Shown here piece after piece: positions 24,217 to 33,740 of a stretch of DNA of 64,000 nt. The translations under genes were made by a program, and so were the position numbers. The notes under the pieces were generated by a model. It was not told where the DNA came from. It did not search any database and saw only the letters and a list, made by a program, of their open reading frames with translations. Origin of the DNA: Opitutaceae bacterium (GTDB lineage: Bacteria; Verrucomicrobiota; Verrucomicrobiia; Opitutales; Opitutaceae). The number at the start of each line of letters is the position of its first letter. The stretch's first letter is position 1. Location: contig JAEUGY010000037.1 of assembly GCA_016794625.1 (NCBI GenBank), forward strand, positions 186,001-250,000. The letters are read 5' to 3'.

Positions 24217-25830
24217 ATGAGTTCTTCCCTTCCTCGCAGTTCCTCCAATCTGCAGCATTCCGGCATGACCCTGCGCAAGCGGCTCTTTGTCCTGTGCGGT
24301 GTTCCCCTGGTCGGACTGCTTTTGATCTCGGCGGCCGCCTTCTTCAGTTCGAAGTCTGCGTTGCGTTCGATCCATGAGGTGACGACCGAGTGGGCGCCCC
24401 TGGCCGATCTCGCGCGCGTGGTGCAAATCGACGTGGCATCGATCCAGGACGTCTTTACCGATTTGGCGGCCACCCGGAATGCCGCGGAGAAAGACGCCCG
24501 TTTGGCTGACGCGGAAAAGCTGCGCCAGACGCTCCATGAGCATCTCAAGCTATTCGACGCTCAAGCGGTGCGGTCCAATGACGAGGCGCGCCGCCGCCAG
24601 ATCGCCGAAATCGGGCGCGCGGGTGATGCGCTCGTGGCGTCCGGACGCGACATGGCCACCGCCTACCTCGAACAGGGAACGGAGCAGGGCAATGTCATCA
24701 TGGCGAAATTCGATGCGACCAAGGCCCAGGTGCACCAGTTGCTCGAGCCGGTGGTCGAAGGGTATGTGGAAGGCTTCAACCAGCGTCTCGCCTCCACCGA
24801 GCGTCAGCAGCAGCAGCTCAGCCGCTGGGCCATGATCATTGGTTCGATCCTGGTCACTCTCACGCTCATCGTCGCGGCCTACTTCAACCGTTCGATTCTG
24901 CGCAGCCTGTACGAACTCAGCGAGGTGCTGCATGCCGCGGCGGCCCAGAACCAGCAGCTCGCGGAACAGATTTCCCAGGCCAGCCAGTCGCTGGCCGAAG
25001 GGGCCAGCGCACAGGCGGCCTCGCTGGAGGAGACGTCGGCCACGCTGGAGGAAATCGCGAGCATGACGAAGAGCAATGCGTCCAATTCCCAGCAGGCAAA
25101 CCAGACGACCACCCAGACCCGCACCGTCGCGGACACGGGCAACAGCCAGATGGAGGCGATGCAGACCGCGATGGCTGGAATCAAGTCCGCGAGCGATGAC
25201 ATCACCAAGATTCTCAAGACGATCGACGAAATCGCCTTCCAGACCAACCTGCTGGCCCTGAACGCGGCCGTCGAGGCGGCGAGGGCCGGTGAGTCTGGAG
25301 CCGGATTTGCCGTGGTGGCCGGTGAAGTGCGGGCCCTGGCCCAGCGCTCCGCGTCCGCGGCTCGGGAAACCGCCGCCAAGATCGAGGAGTCCGTCAGCCG
25401 GAGCCAGCGCGGGGTCGAAATCAGCTCCAATGTGGGCCAGAGCTTCACCGAGATCCGCGATCAGATCCGCACATTGGATACGTTGGTCGGCGAGATCGCG
25501 ACCGCCTCGACCGAACAGAGCCAGGGCATCGGCCAGTTGAATGTCACCGTGACCGATCTGGACCGGATCACGCAGGAAAACGCCGCGCGCGCCGAGGAGT
25601 CGGCCTCCATGGCGGCGGAGTTGAAGGTCCAGGCGTCCGAACTTTCCGTCACCGTGGGCATCCTTCTGACCCTGCTGGGCGGTCGTCGTCGCAACGATGC
25701 GCGCGGCCTGCCGGGCGAGGCCCGTCCGGGCGGTCGCCGCCGCAGCGACCGGAACGCAGGGGCCGCGAGTCCCTCCTCCGCTCCGGCGATTTCGCGGCGT
25801 GCGCCGGAGTTGACGCGCGCGAACTCGTAG
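24217..25830 (+). CDS. Methyl-accepting chemotaxis protein
   Basis: A 537-residue transmembrane chemoreceptor. TM1 ([20 protein letters not shown]) is followed by a four-helix-bundle-type periplasmic domain of about 160 residues. TM2 ([20 protein letters not shown]) leads into the cytoplasmic signalling coiled coil. The hairpin tip is [20 protein letters not shown], which contacts CheA/CheW in the family, and [19 protein letters not shown] is in the descending helix. A normal HAMP domain is not clear; only about 25 residues separate TM2 from the methylation helices. The C-terminal 50 residues are Arg-rich with two GGRRR(N/S)D units. No other che genes lie in the window. Confidence 0.93.
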   Translation: MSSSLPRSSSNLQHSGMTLRKRLFVLCGVPLVGLLLISAAAFFSSKSALRSIHEVTTEWAPLADLARVVQIDVASIQDVFTDLAATRNAAEKDARLADAEKLRQTLHEHLKLFDAQAVRSNDEARRRQIAEIGRAGDALVASGRDMATAYLEQGTEQGNVIMAKFDATKAQVHQLLEPVVEGYVEGFNQRLASTERQQQQLSRWAMIIGSILVTLTLIVAAYFNRSILRSLYELSEVLHAAAAQNQQLAEQISQASQSLAEGASAQAASLEETSATLEEIASMTKSNASNSQQANQTTTQTRTVADTGNSQMEAMQTAMAGIKSASDDITKILKTIDEIAFQTNLLALNAAVEAARAGESGAGFAVVAGEVRALAQRSASAARETAAKIEESVSRSQRGVEISSNVGQSFTEIRDQIRTLDTLVGEIATASTEQSQGIGQLNVTVTDLDRITQENAARAEESASMAAELKVQASELSVTVGILLTLLGGRRRNDARGLPGEARPGGRRRSDRNAGAASPSSAPAISRRAPELTRANS

Positions 25831-25891
25831 GCGGAGGCCGCGGTCCCCAGACCTCGTTTCGCGCCTTCGCGTGAGACCCCCTGCCGAGGCC

Positions 25892-25920
25892 GAGGCGCGT
25901 CCGCAAGGGACGGCCCTACA
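25892..25920 (+). repeat. GGCGCGTCCGCAAGGGACGGCCC-type dispersed element
   Basis: AGGCGCGTCCGCAAGGGACG followed by GCCCTACA, virtually identical to the copy at 13592-13620. It lies in the short spacer between the chemoreceptor and the convergent YCII protein. Confidence 0.65.
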
Positions 25921-25946
25921 GGTCGCACCCGTCCGAAGGCTCACGC

Positions 25947-26363
25947 TTAGGTGGGCGGGCGACCTCGCACCGCCGAGAGGACCGGGCTGACGGCGGCCAC
26001 GGGACGCACCTCGACGGTCAAACCGAGAGGCAGGCCGGGACACTGTCGCGCGATCTCCGTGGCCTCATCCAGACTGGCCACTGTGAGCAGGAAGTACCCT
26101 CCAACCGCCTCCTTGGCCTCCGCGAAGGGGCCGTCGGTGACCACCTGGCCGCGATCGCCGGAGACCACGCGGCCGGTCAGTTCCAGCGGTTGGCCGTGCT
26201 GCACCTTGCCTGCGCGCGCCAGCCGGTCGTACCAGTCGTTCCATTGTTGCGCCATGTCCTGCCGCTGATCGGCCGTGAGACGCGCGTGGGGATCCGGCCC
26301 GGCGTTGCGGAACAACAGCAGGAACGGAGCGGATCCGGAAGGGTGAGCCGTCGCGTCGGACAT
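25947..26363 (-). CDS. YCII-related (DGPF-domain) protein
   Basis: About 138 residues with the ferredoxin-like YCII/DGPF fold. Family signatures are FLLLFRNAGPDPHARLTAD, the eponymous TDGPFAEAKEAVGGYFLL motif, and a C-terminal VRPVAAVSP strand. Family members are often encoded near ECF sigma factors and are thought to be small-molecule-binding or degradative; no sigma factor is present here. The start codon at 26363 begins MSDATAHPSG. It is a monocistronic minus-strand gene next to icd, with 64 bases between them. Confidence 0.85.
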   Translation of the reverse strand: MSDATAHPSGSAPFLLLFRNAGPDPHARLTADQRQDMAQQWNDWYDRLARAGKVQHGQPLELTGRVVSGDRGQVVTDGPFAEAKEAVGGYFLLTVASLDEATEIARQCPGLPLGLTVEVRPVAAVSPVLSAVRGRPPT

Positions 26364-26427
26364 CGCGGATGGAAGCAGCAGGACGAACCGTGGCGCCTTC
26401 GCTGGGGGAACCGATCGAGCTCCCCGC

Positions 26428-28686
<2,259 letters not shown>

Positions 28687-28790
28687 TCACGGCGAAGCCG
28701 GCCAACGCACGACCAAAAACAGGGTGGAATGCACCCCCTTTCCACGTGCCCCGGGAGAAAGGGGCACGCGGGGTGCGAACCGGGCGCGGG

Positions 28791-29030
28791 TTAGGGGAGT
28801 GGGGTGGGACCCACCGGCGGCACCCCGTTCGCCCCCGGCCCGGGCAGAGCGGTCGGGAATGAGTCCGTAAAATCGTTTTCGATGCCCGTGTAAGGGCGGT
28901 CCTGCTTGTAGATTTGCAGGATGCGGGCGTGTTCGTAGTCGGAGGTCGGGAAGACCCGGGGTGGTTCGCCCGGAAGGAAGATCGCGGTGTAGGCCCGCGT
29001 GCGGTCGACCTGGCGACGAATGACGATCAT
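28791..29030 (-). CDS. Small hypothetical protein
   Basis: A possible 79-residue protein starting MIVIRRQVDRTRAYTAIFLP, with a folded-looking N-terminal 55 residues (FPTSDYEHARILQIYKQD) and a Pro/Gly-rich tail. No family is recognised. The frame continues upstream without a stop, but the region further upstream is repeat DNA, so the internal ATG at 29030 is preferred. It sits between icd and the rRNA/tRNA methyltransferase on the same strand. Amino-acid composition and absence of low-complexity Arg/Pro runs in the first 55 residues favour a real gene. Confidence 0.45.
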   Translation of the reverse strand: MIVIRRQVDRTRAYTAIFLPGEPPRVFPTSDYEHARILQIYKQDRPYTGIENDFTDSFPTALPGPGANGVPPVGPTPLP

Positions 29031-29172
29031 CGCCTGAGGAAAGCCACTCTCGCGAAAAACGCCACTCAGGTCGCAGTCGACCGTGGCTGACCGGCGATAG
29101 CGCAACCAGCGCCGACGGAGCGGCGCCCTCCAAGGGAGAACCCGGCGGGTGCCCCGGGGTCGTCGTCGGCCC

Positions 29173-29218
29173 GTTGGAGGTGGCCTCGCTGAGGCCGCGA
29201 CGGGACCCGCGGTCCCGC
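29173..29218. repeat. Covarying hairpin repeat, copy d
   Basis: GTTGGAGGT, then stem GGCCTC-GCT-GAGGCC, then GCGACGGGACC-CGC-GGTCCCGC. It is nearly identical over 46 bases to the reverse complement of 20010-20055. Confidence 0.75.
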
Positions 29219-29271
29219 CTGCGTTCCCCGAAAAGGAAGCTACACGAGAACCCCAGTGTTTGGGCTCGGAT

Positions 29272-29376
29272 GGAGGGCGTCGCTCCGTCGACGCCGGGGG
29301 ACGGCCCACGCACCACCGCGCCCGACCGCTCTGGTGTAGGCGACGCGCAACCGGCGCCGACGGAGCGGCGCCCTCC
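29272..29376. repeat. 105-bp inverted-repeat element, copy 2
   Basis: Arms are 29272-29295 and 29353-29376. The left arm is identical to copy 1 (3001-3024). The right arm has two substitutions (GGCGCCGACGGAGCGGCGCC then CTCC). Overall length is exactly that of copy 1, and the internal GGGGGACGG and CACCGCGCCCGACCG blocks are shared. A free right end of the same type lies 140 bases to the left at 29109-29131. Confidence 0.85.
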
Positions 29377-29430
29377 AGGGGAGCCCCCGGGCTTCCGTCG
29401 CTGCGCGGGTTTTTCCTTCGGTCCCGTTGC

Positions 29431-30318
29431 TTAGGTGGACACGCAGAGGCCCTGGCGGCAGGGGGCGTGGAGCGATTCGGTACCGTTGGCGGCCGGCGGC
29501 GGAGCGACGGTCCCGCGCTGGCGGGAGGTTTCGTAGAGAAAGACGGCGGCGGCCGCGGCGACATTGAGTGAGTCGATCCCGGGGGCCATGGCGATGGATG
29601 CACTCGTACCGCAGGCGTCCCTGACCTCTGGACGCACCCCGGCGCCTTCACTCCCAAATACCAGACAGACATCCCCGGTGAGCGGAAGGGATGTCAACGG
29701 CACCGAGCCGTGGGCATCCGCGACCGTGCAAGCCACGCCCTGGGCCTGCAGCCGGCGCAAGTCGTCCGCCAGATGGGTCGACGGCACCACGGTCAGATCC
29801 AGCAAGGTACCCATGGAGGCCCGCACGGTCCGACGCACCCACGGGGGCGAGCACGTTTCGCCGATCAGCAGGCAATCCGCACCAAAGGCGGCCGCGCTGC
29901 GGGCGATCCCCCCGACGTTCTCGGCCTGGGCGAGGCCATCCAGCGCCACCCACAGCCGCGGGGAGCGCGTCCGGGCAAACACCTCGTCCCAACTGGGGGC
30001 CGGTGGGATGGCGGCCACGGCGAGCACCCCATTGAAGAGATCGAAACCCACGATCTCTTTCATAAGATTATCGTTGGCAACGACAAACACGTCAATCGCT
30101 TCACTGCGCAGAGCCAGTGATGGTGCCAGTTCCGCGTACCAGCGTTCGGTGACCAGCAAGGACTTGATCGTCAACGGAGAGCACATCAACCGAGCCACCA
30201 CGGCCGGCCCCTCGGCTACAAAGATGCCGGCCGAGGCGTGCACCGTGGCATAACGCAAGGTCCGGTAGGGAACGAGTGCGGGCAGATCGAGACCGGTGAT
30301 CGGGTGGATGCGGAGCAC
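29431..30318 (-). CDS. TrmH/SpoU-family RNA 2'-O-methyltransferase
   Basis: A 295-residue SPOUT methyltransferase, using S-adenosylmethionine to methylate ribose 2'-OH in tRNA or rRNA. The N-terminal substrate-binding region (about 1-105) carries GIFVAEGPAVVARLM. The knotted catalytic domain shows motif 1 DGLAQAENVGGIARSAAAFG, motif 2 CLVFGSEGAGV, and motif 3 IAMAPGIDSLNVAAAAAVFL with the invariant Asn. A GTG start at 30318 is the best candidate. The 506-base region upstream is non-coding and contains two intrinsic-terminator-like hairpins on the same strand. The exact RNA target cannot be told. Confidence 0.93.
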   Translation of the reverse strand: MLRIHPITGLDLPALVPYRTLRYATVHASAGIFVAEGPAVVARLMCSPLTIKSLLVTERWYAELAPSLALRSEAIDVFVVANDNLMKEIVGFDLFNGVLAVAAIPPAPSWDEVFARTRSPRLWVALDGLAQAENVGGIARSAAAFGADCLLIGETCSPPWVRRTVRASMGTLLDLTVVPSTHLADDLRRLQAQGVACTVADAHGSVPLTSLPLTGDVCLVFGSEGAGVRPEVRDACGTSASIAMAPGIDSLNVAAAAAVFLYETSRQRGTVAPPPAANGTESLHAPCRQGLCVST

Positions 30319-30390
30319 ACGGTTGTTCTACGGCACGCGTCGCGTGAAGCCTAGGCGCAAAACTGCCCAGATACCGCTGAAAATGTGACC

Positions 30391-30429
30391 AAAAGAACGC
30401 CCGATCGACCCGGGGGGATCGATCGGGCG
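30391..30429 (-). terminator. Intrinsic terminator, minus strand
   Basis: Perfect 11-bp stem CGCCCGATCGA/TCGATCGGGCG (30398-30408 and 30419-30429) around a 10-base C/G loop. On the minus strand it is followed by TTCTTTT (30391-30397). It lies 73 bases upstream of the methyltransferase start. Confidence 0.65.
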
Positions 30430-30473
30430 CAACCGTCGAAGGGGTTACAACGCAGGGGGGAAGTCGGAAGCCG

Positions 30474-30534
30474 GGAAAAACAGAACCGCCGGCGCGACCC
30501 CACATAACTTTCGCACCGGCGGTTGTTGTCTACT
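30474..30534 (-). terminator. Intrinsic terminator, minus strand
   Basis: 9-bp stem AACCGCCGG/CCGGCGGTT (30484-30492 and 30526-30534), extended by imperfect pairing. On the minus strand it is followed by CTGTTTTTCCC. No minus-strand protein gene ends here; the TPR gene ended 290 bases upstream. Confidence 0.6.
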
Positions 30535-30710
30535 GACGTGGGTTGAACCGTTGGCCCACGCCAAGATGTTTGGGTTTCGGCTGACTCTTCCTTGGGCGAT
30601 GCCACCTGGACGGAGGGTGGATTCGGGGAGAGGAAAGTCGGGAGGACCGAAGGTCCGTGTCACTCGCCCTCCAGCGGCGTTTGACAGGGCACAGGATGCC
30701 AGAACGCGGA
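30474..30710 (-). ncRNA. Candidate structured small RNA, family unknown
   Basis: Inferred from the minus-strand order of an AT-rich tandem repeat (promoter/operator-like), a compact GGACCTTCGGTCC hairpin, a GCGTGGG/CCCACGT stem-loop near 30535-30563 and a strong terminator at the 3' end. The 5' end is uncertain. I could not match it to 6S, tmRNA, SRP or RNase P RNA. Confidence 0.25.
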
Positions 30711-30711
30711 A

Positions 30712-30753
30712 ATTCTGCTCCGCATAAATTGGGATTTCTGCTGCGCAAATTGG
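30712..30753 (-). repeat. Tandem 20/21-base AT-rich direct repeat
   Basis: On the plus strand, unit 1 is ATTCTGCTCCGCATAAATTG plus G and unit 2 is ATTTCTGCTGCGCAAATTGG, directly adjacent. The shared pattern is ATT(T)CTGCTNCGCA..AATTGG. Lower GC than its surroundings and tandem layout suggest a promoter with a double regulator site. Confidence 0.5.
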
Positions 30754-30790
30754 CAGAAAAAGGGAGCCTCTTTTCTCCGTGTGTGCGCGG

Positions 30791-30815
30791 TAAAATGCGG
30801 TGCCGCGCGACCGCA
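30791..30815 (-). terminator. Weak terminator after the TPR gene
   Basis: Stem TGCGGT/ACCGCA with an 8-base loop, followed on the minus strand by TTTTA, starting about 10 bases after the TPR stop codon. Confidence 0.4.
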
Positions 30816-30824
30816 ATCCGCCGA

Positions 30825-31313
30825 TCAGGCGGGAGGGAGCGGACGCCACGCGCTCGCGCGCAAGGGCGCGAGGTCGTCGTCCTCCGAGGCCAGCTGGATG
30901 AACGCGGGGTCGAGGGCGATGGCGGCCTCCACCCAGCGACGGGCGGTGGCGAGATCGCCCTTCTGACAGGCGTAGCAGCCGAGATTGAACAAGACGGTCG
31001 GCTCCTTCGGGTGGTGCAGCCGGGCCTCGGTCAGGATGCGCTCGGCGGAGTCGATCGACTCCGCGCGCCGCGTGGCGTACGCCCACATGATCCACGCCCC
31101 GGCGGAATCCGGCCGGATCTGTACCAGAAGCTTAGATACGACCTGTAGGGCCGGCCAGTCCTTTCCCTCCTGGTGCAGGGTCGCGCGCAATGCCAGCGCC
31201 TCCTCGCTCGCGGCGAGAGCCGGAGGGAGCGCGTTGAGTTCGGTCAGCGCCTCCTTCAGCATGCCGAGCTCGAGGTAGCCGCGCGCGTGCGACAAGTGCC
31301 ACCGGGGATCCAT
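30825..31313 (-). CDS. Tetratricopeptide-repeat protein
   Basis: About 162 residues made almost entirely of four TPR-like helical pairs (HLSHARGYLELGMLKEALTE, ALRATLHQEGKDWPALQVV, WAYATRRAESIDSAERILTE, NLGCYACQKGDLATARRWVE). No signal peptide or membrane segment is visible, so it is probably cytoplasmic. TPR proteins scaffold protein complexes, and nothing in the context identifies a partner. ATG at 31313 (MDPRWHLSHARGYLE) was chosen because the frame upstream of it runs into dispersed repeat DNA. Confidence 0.8.
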   Translation of the reverse strand: MDPRWHLSHARGYLELGMLKEALTELNALPPALAASEEALALRATLHQEGKDWPALQVVSKLLVQIRPDSAGAWIMWAYATRRAESIDSAERILTEARLHHPKEPTVLFNLGCYACQKGDLATARRWVEAAIALDPAFIQLASEDDDLAPLRASAWRPLPPA

Positions 31314-31406
31314 GTCCGCAGGCTGACGGCGAAAGCAAGCAAGGTGAAGTGCGAAATCCCGGTGGGGGCTCCGGTGTCGAGGTGGGTCACGCTCGCGCGC
31401 AACCCG

Positions 31407-31524
31407 AGGCGTGCCCGCAAGGGGCAGCCCTACATAAAACCGCCCCCTCGCATTGTAGGGCTGGCCCTCGCGGCCACGCCTAAGCCCTGAGCCTGTCGAA
31501 GGGCTGGCCCTTGCGGCCACGCCT
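31407..31524. repeat. Three copies of the GAGGGCCAGCCC-type dispersed element
   Basis: One plus-oriented variant (31407-31435, AGGCGTGCCCGCAAGGGGCA then GCCCTACAT) and two minus-oriented copies: 31451-31480 with CATTGTAGGGCTGGCCCTCG, and 31501-31524 with GGGCTGGCCCTTGCGGCCAC. The alternating orientation recalls REP/BIME arrays. Confidence 0.7.
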
Positions 31525-31558
31525 CGTGTCGAAAATCTGGCGCACGCGCGCAACCATT

Positions 31559-31585
31559 CGCGGCCTCATCGAGGCCACCTCCAAC
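31559..31585. repeat. Covarying hairpin repeat, copy e
   Basis: CGC then stem GGCCTC-ATC-GAGGCC, then ACCTCCAAC. It is truncated relative to copies b and d because the second GGGACC hairpin is absent. Confidence 0.7.
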
Positions 31586-31630
31586 GGCAATCGGTGCGGA
31601 CGAGCCTCGCGTCGGTTCGAACTCTCCAAT

Positions 31631-32308
31631 TCAAATCGCCGGTGGCCGGCCGAAGTGCGCGGCGTGGCTGGCGTAGGCCGCGGCGTCGGCGAGCAGGCCG
31701 TCGAGGGCGGCGGCCAGGGGCTCGTAGCGGGTCAGGCCGGACATCACCACCTTGTCGCCGATTGCATTTGTGAGGATGAACGCCGGGCGCTGACCGATCT
31801 GATGCGCGAGAAACTCTGCCGTACTCGCGTCGACCCGCGCCCGCACCGCCGCGGACTCGGCCGCGACGCGCACCGCGGAGGCATCGAGCCCCGCCGCCGA
31901 AGCGGCCACCTCCGCCGCCACCGCCAGATCGCCGACCTTGCGACCCTCGCGTACGGCGGCATGAGCCAATGCGAGGCGAATGCGCTCGTCGGCGTCGCCG
32001 AGAAAGTCGCGCCCGGCCTCCGCCACGAGGTTCGGCGCCTCGTAGTGACCCTTCCGTCCCTCCTCGAACCAACCGGAATTGAGCATGTACGGCGACCGCA
32101 TGATCGTGCCGCTCCGACGATAGAACCACTGGCACTGCGCCTCCGACACCGGAAAGTCCCCCGGACTCATCAAGGCGATCTTCCAAGCGAACGACACCCG
32201 ACCCGCATACGTTTCCCGGAGCCGTGCCCACGTCGGCTCGGCCCAATGACACCAGGAGGAGATGACTTCGAGGTAGTAGGTAACGGTGACGGAAGGGGGC
32301 GGGTTCAT
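31631..32308 (-). CDS. DsbA-family (thioredoxin-fold) protein
   Basis: About 225 residues with the DsbA/2-hydroxychromene-2-carboxylate-isomerase-like fold: an N-terminal strand then the active-site region VISSWCHWAEPTW, an inserted helical domain (about 75-170), and the cis-Pro loop GQRPAFILTN. The normally CXXC active site is C-H-W-A, keeping only the first cysteine, so disulfide oxidation in the DsbA sense is unlikely. A glutathione-dependent or FrnE-like role is more plausible. No signal peptide is visible. The ATG at 32308 precedes MNPPPSVTVTYYLEV. It is divergent from the exported formamidase-family gene. Confidence 0.83.
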   Translation of the reverse strand: MNPPPSVTVTYYLEVISSWCHWAEPTWARLRETYAGRVSFAWKIALMSPGDFPVSEAQCQWFYRRSGTIMRSPYMLNSGWFEEGRKGHYEAPNLVAEAGRDFLGDADERIRLALAHAAVREGRKVGDLAVAAEVAASAAGLDASAVRVAAESAAVRARVDASTAEFLAHQIGQRPAFILTNAIGDKVVMSGLTRYEPLAAALDGLLADAAAYASHAAHFGRPPAI

Positions 32309-32606
32309 GGTGATCGGATCTTGGCCCGCCACCGCGCTCGGGTCAACCGGAGGACGGGCGGCGCTCCGGCACACCAGCCCGCGCCTGAGGGCGGCACACG
32401 AGAGAGCGCATCACCGGCGGGGAGGGCGGATCAGCCTGAAAAATTTGCATAGACCCGCGGCGACGCGCGGACCGGCACGATTCCGGCTGATCGGGACCTG
32501 CCAATCACTCACCGTTTCCAGCGGCTGCTCCTCGCGGTCGGGCGGATTCGTTCTGCCCGACCGCGTGGTGCGACCGGACGTTGGGGTGTGCGGATCCCGC
32601 GTCCCG

Positions 32607-33707
32607 ATGCATCGAACCCACCTCCCGTCCCGTCTGTCCCTCCTCCCCCTGCTCCTCGCTTCCGGCCTGACGGCCTGGGGCGTGCCTTCCGATCATCTCG
32701 TCCGGTTCACGCCCGAGACGGCGATCATCGGTCACTATTCGGCGACGAAGACACCGGTGCTTCGCATTCAGTCGGGTGAAACCGTCACCATCGAGGGCGG
32801 CGGCGGCCAGCGCTGGGGCGAGAAAGACCCGGATACCTGGTTGCGCGAACAGGGCATTCCAGGAACCCTCGCCACTCTGCCGGCTCTGGCGGAGACCGTC
32901 CGCGTGCTGAAGGAGACGCCCCGGGCTCCGGGCATTCCCACCGGGCATCTGATCGTTGGTCCCATCTACATCGAAGGCGCCGCGCCCGGGGACACTTTGG
33001 AAGTTCGCATTCTCTCGGTCGTTCCGCGCATACCCTACGGTGTCGTCGGCGGCTCACCCGGTCGCGGAGGACTGCCCGATCTGGTCCCGCGACCTTTTGC
33101 CCATGTCGTTCCGCTCGACCTCGGGCGCAACGCCGGCGTGTTTGACGACCGCGTCGAGGTGCCGCTCGGTCCCTTCATGGGTGTCATGGCGACCTGCCCC
33201 CCCGACTCCGAGGGCCCGCACCGCCGGTCCGGGCCGCCCGGGCTGTTTGGCGGCAATCTTGACTGCAAGGAATTGAAGGCCGGTGCGACGCTGTATCTGC
33301 CCGTTTACCACGCGGGAGCCCTCTTCTACACCGGAGACTCCCACGCCGCCCAGGGCGACGGCGAGATCACGATCAACGCGGTGGAGACCGCGAACACCGC
33401 CACCTTCAAGTTCATCCTGCACAAAGGCCGCACACTCAAGGCGCCGAGAGCGGAGACCCCCACGCACTACCTCACCTTCGGCCTCGACCCCGACCTTGAT
33501 CAGGCGATGCGCATGGCCATGATCGAAACCGTCGAGTTCTTGAAAGAAAAGCAGGCCTACGACTTCTTCGATGCGTACGCACTCGCGAGCATCGGAGTGG
33601 ACTTCCGGGTGACGCAAGTCGTGGACGGCACCAAAGGTATCCACGCGATGATACCAAAGAAACTCTTCATCAAGGATCCCGACGGCTATTGGTACCGCGC
33701 GCCGTGA
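32607..33707 (+). CDS. Exported acetamidase/formamidase-family protein
   Basis: A 366-residue protein of the FmdA/AmdA family, hydrolysing short-chain amides to ammonia and carboxylate. A signal peptide (RLSLLPLLLASGLTAWG) precedes the enzyme, so it is predicted to be exported, unlike the classical cytoplasmic members. Family landmarks are SGETVTIEGGGGQRWGEKD, GHLIVGPIYIEGAAPGDTLE, VPLGPFMGVMATCPP, LFGGNLDCKEL, YLPVYHAGALFYTGDSHAAQ with GDGEI, and a C-terminal DFRVTQVVDGTKGIHAMIPK. It lies just upstream of the RND efflux pair and about 6 kb from the large cluster of other exported amide hydrolases on the opposite strand. The shared chemistry may not be chance. Confidence 0.9.
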   Translation: MHRTHLPSRLSLLPLLLASGLTAWGVPSDHLVRFTPETAIIGHYSATKTPVLRIQSGETVTIEGGGGQRWGEKDPDTWLREQGIPGTLATLPALAETVRVLKETPRAPGIPTGHLIVGPIYIEGAAPGDTLEVRILSVVPRIPYGVVGGSPGRGGLPDLVPRPFAHVVPLDLGRNAGVFDDRVEVPLGPFMGVMATCPPDSEGPHRRSGPPGLFGGNLDCKELKAGATLYLPVYHAGALFYTGDSHAAQGDGEITINAVETANTATFKFILHKGRTLKAPRAETPTHYLTFGLDPDLDQAMRMAMIETVEFLKEKQAYDFFDAYALASIGVDFRVTQVVDGTKGIHAMIPKKLFIKDPDGYWYRAP

Positions 33708-33740
33708 TGGAGCTCCCGCTGTCCCGCTGCTGACACTGAG

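Larger units (their letters stand above)
29031..29430. other. Repeat-dense spacer
   Basis: Four hundred bases without a supported gene. They contain an isolated right end of the 105-bp element (29109-29131), a hairpin-family copy (29173-29218) and a complete 105-bp element (29272-29376). This is the densest repeat cluster of the window. Confidence 0.65.
30319..30824. other. 506-base non-coding spacer with terminators and tandem repeat
   Basis: No protein gene is supported. On the minus strand, in transcription order, it has a weak terminator directly after the TPR gene (30791-30815), a tandem AT-rich direct repeat (30712-30753), a GGACCTTCGGTCC hairpin (30643-30655), and two good hairpin-plus-T-tract terminators (30474-30534 and 30391-30429). 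This organisation is expected for an independently transcribed small RNA. Confidence 0.5.
31314..31630. other. Repeat-dense spacer
   Basis: No gene is supported in these 317 bases. The spacer holds three copies of the GAGGGCCAGCCC-type element (31407-31524) and one hairpin-family copy (31559-31585). Confidence 0.6.

Noticed and set aside
30630..30820. RNase P RNA-like pieces (GAGGAAAGTC, ACAGGGCA, GGTAAAATGCGGTGCCGCGCG) on the plus strand
   Set aside because: The pieces are in roughly the expected order, but the spacing is wrong after the first block. The required 3' part (ACAGAA region) is absent, and the TPR gene occupies the place where it should be.
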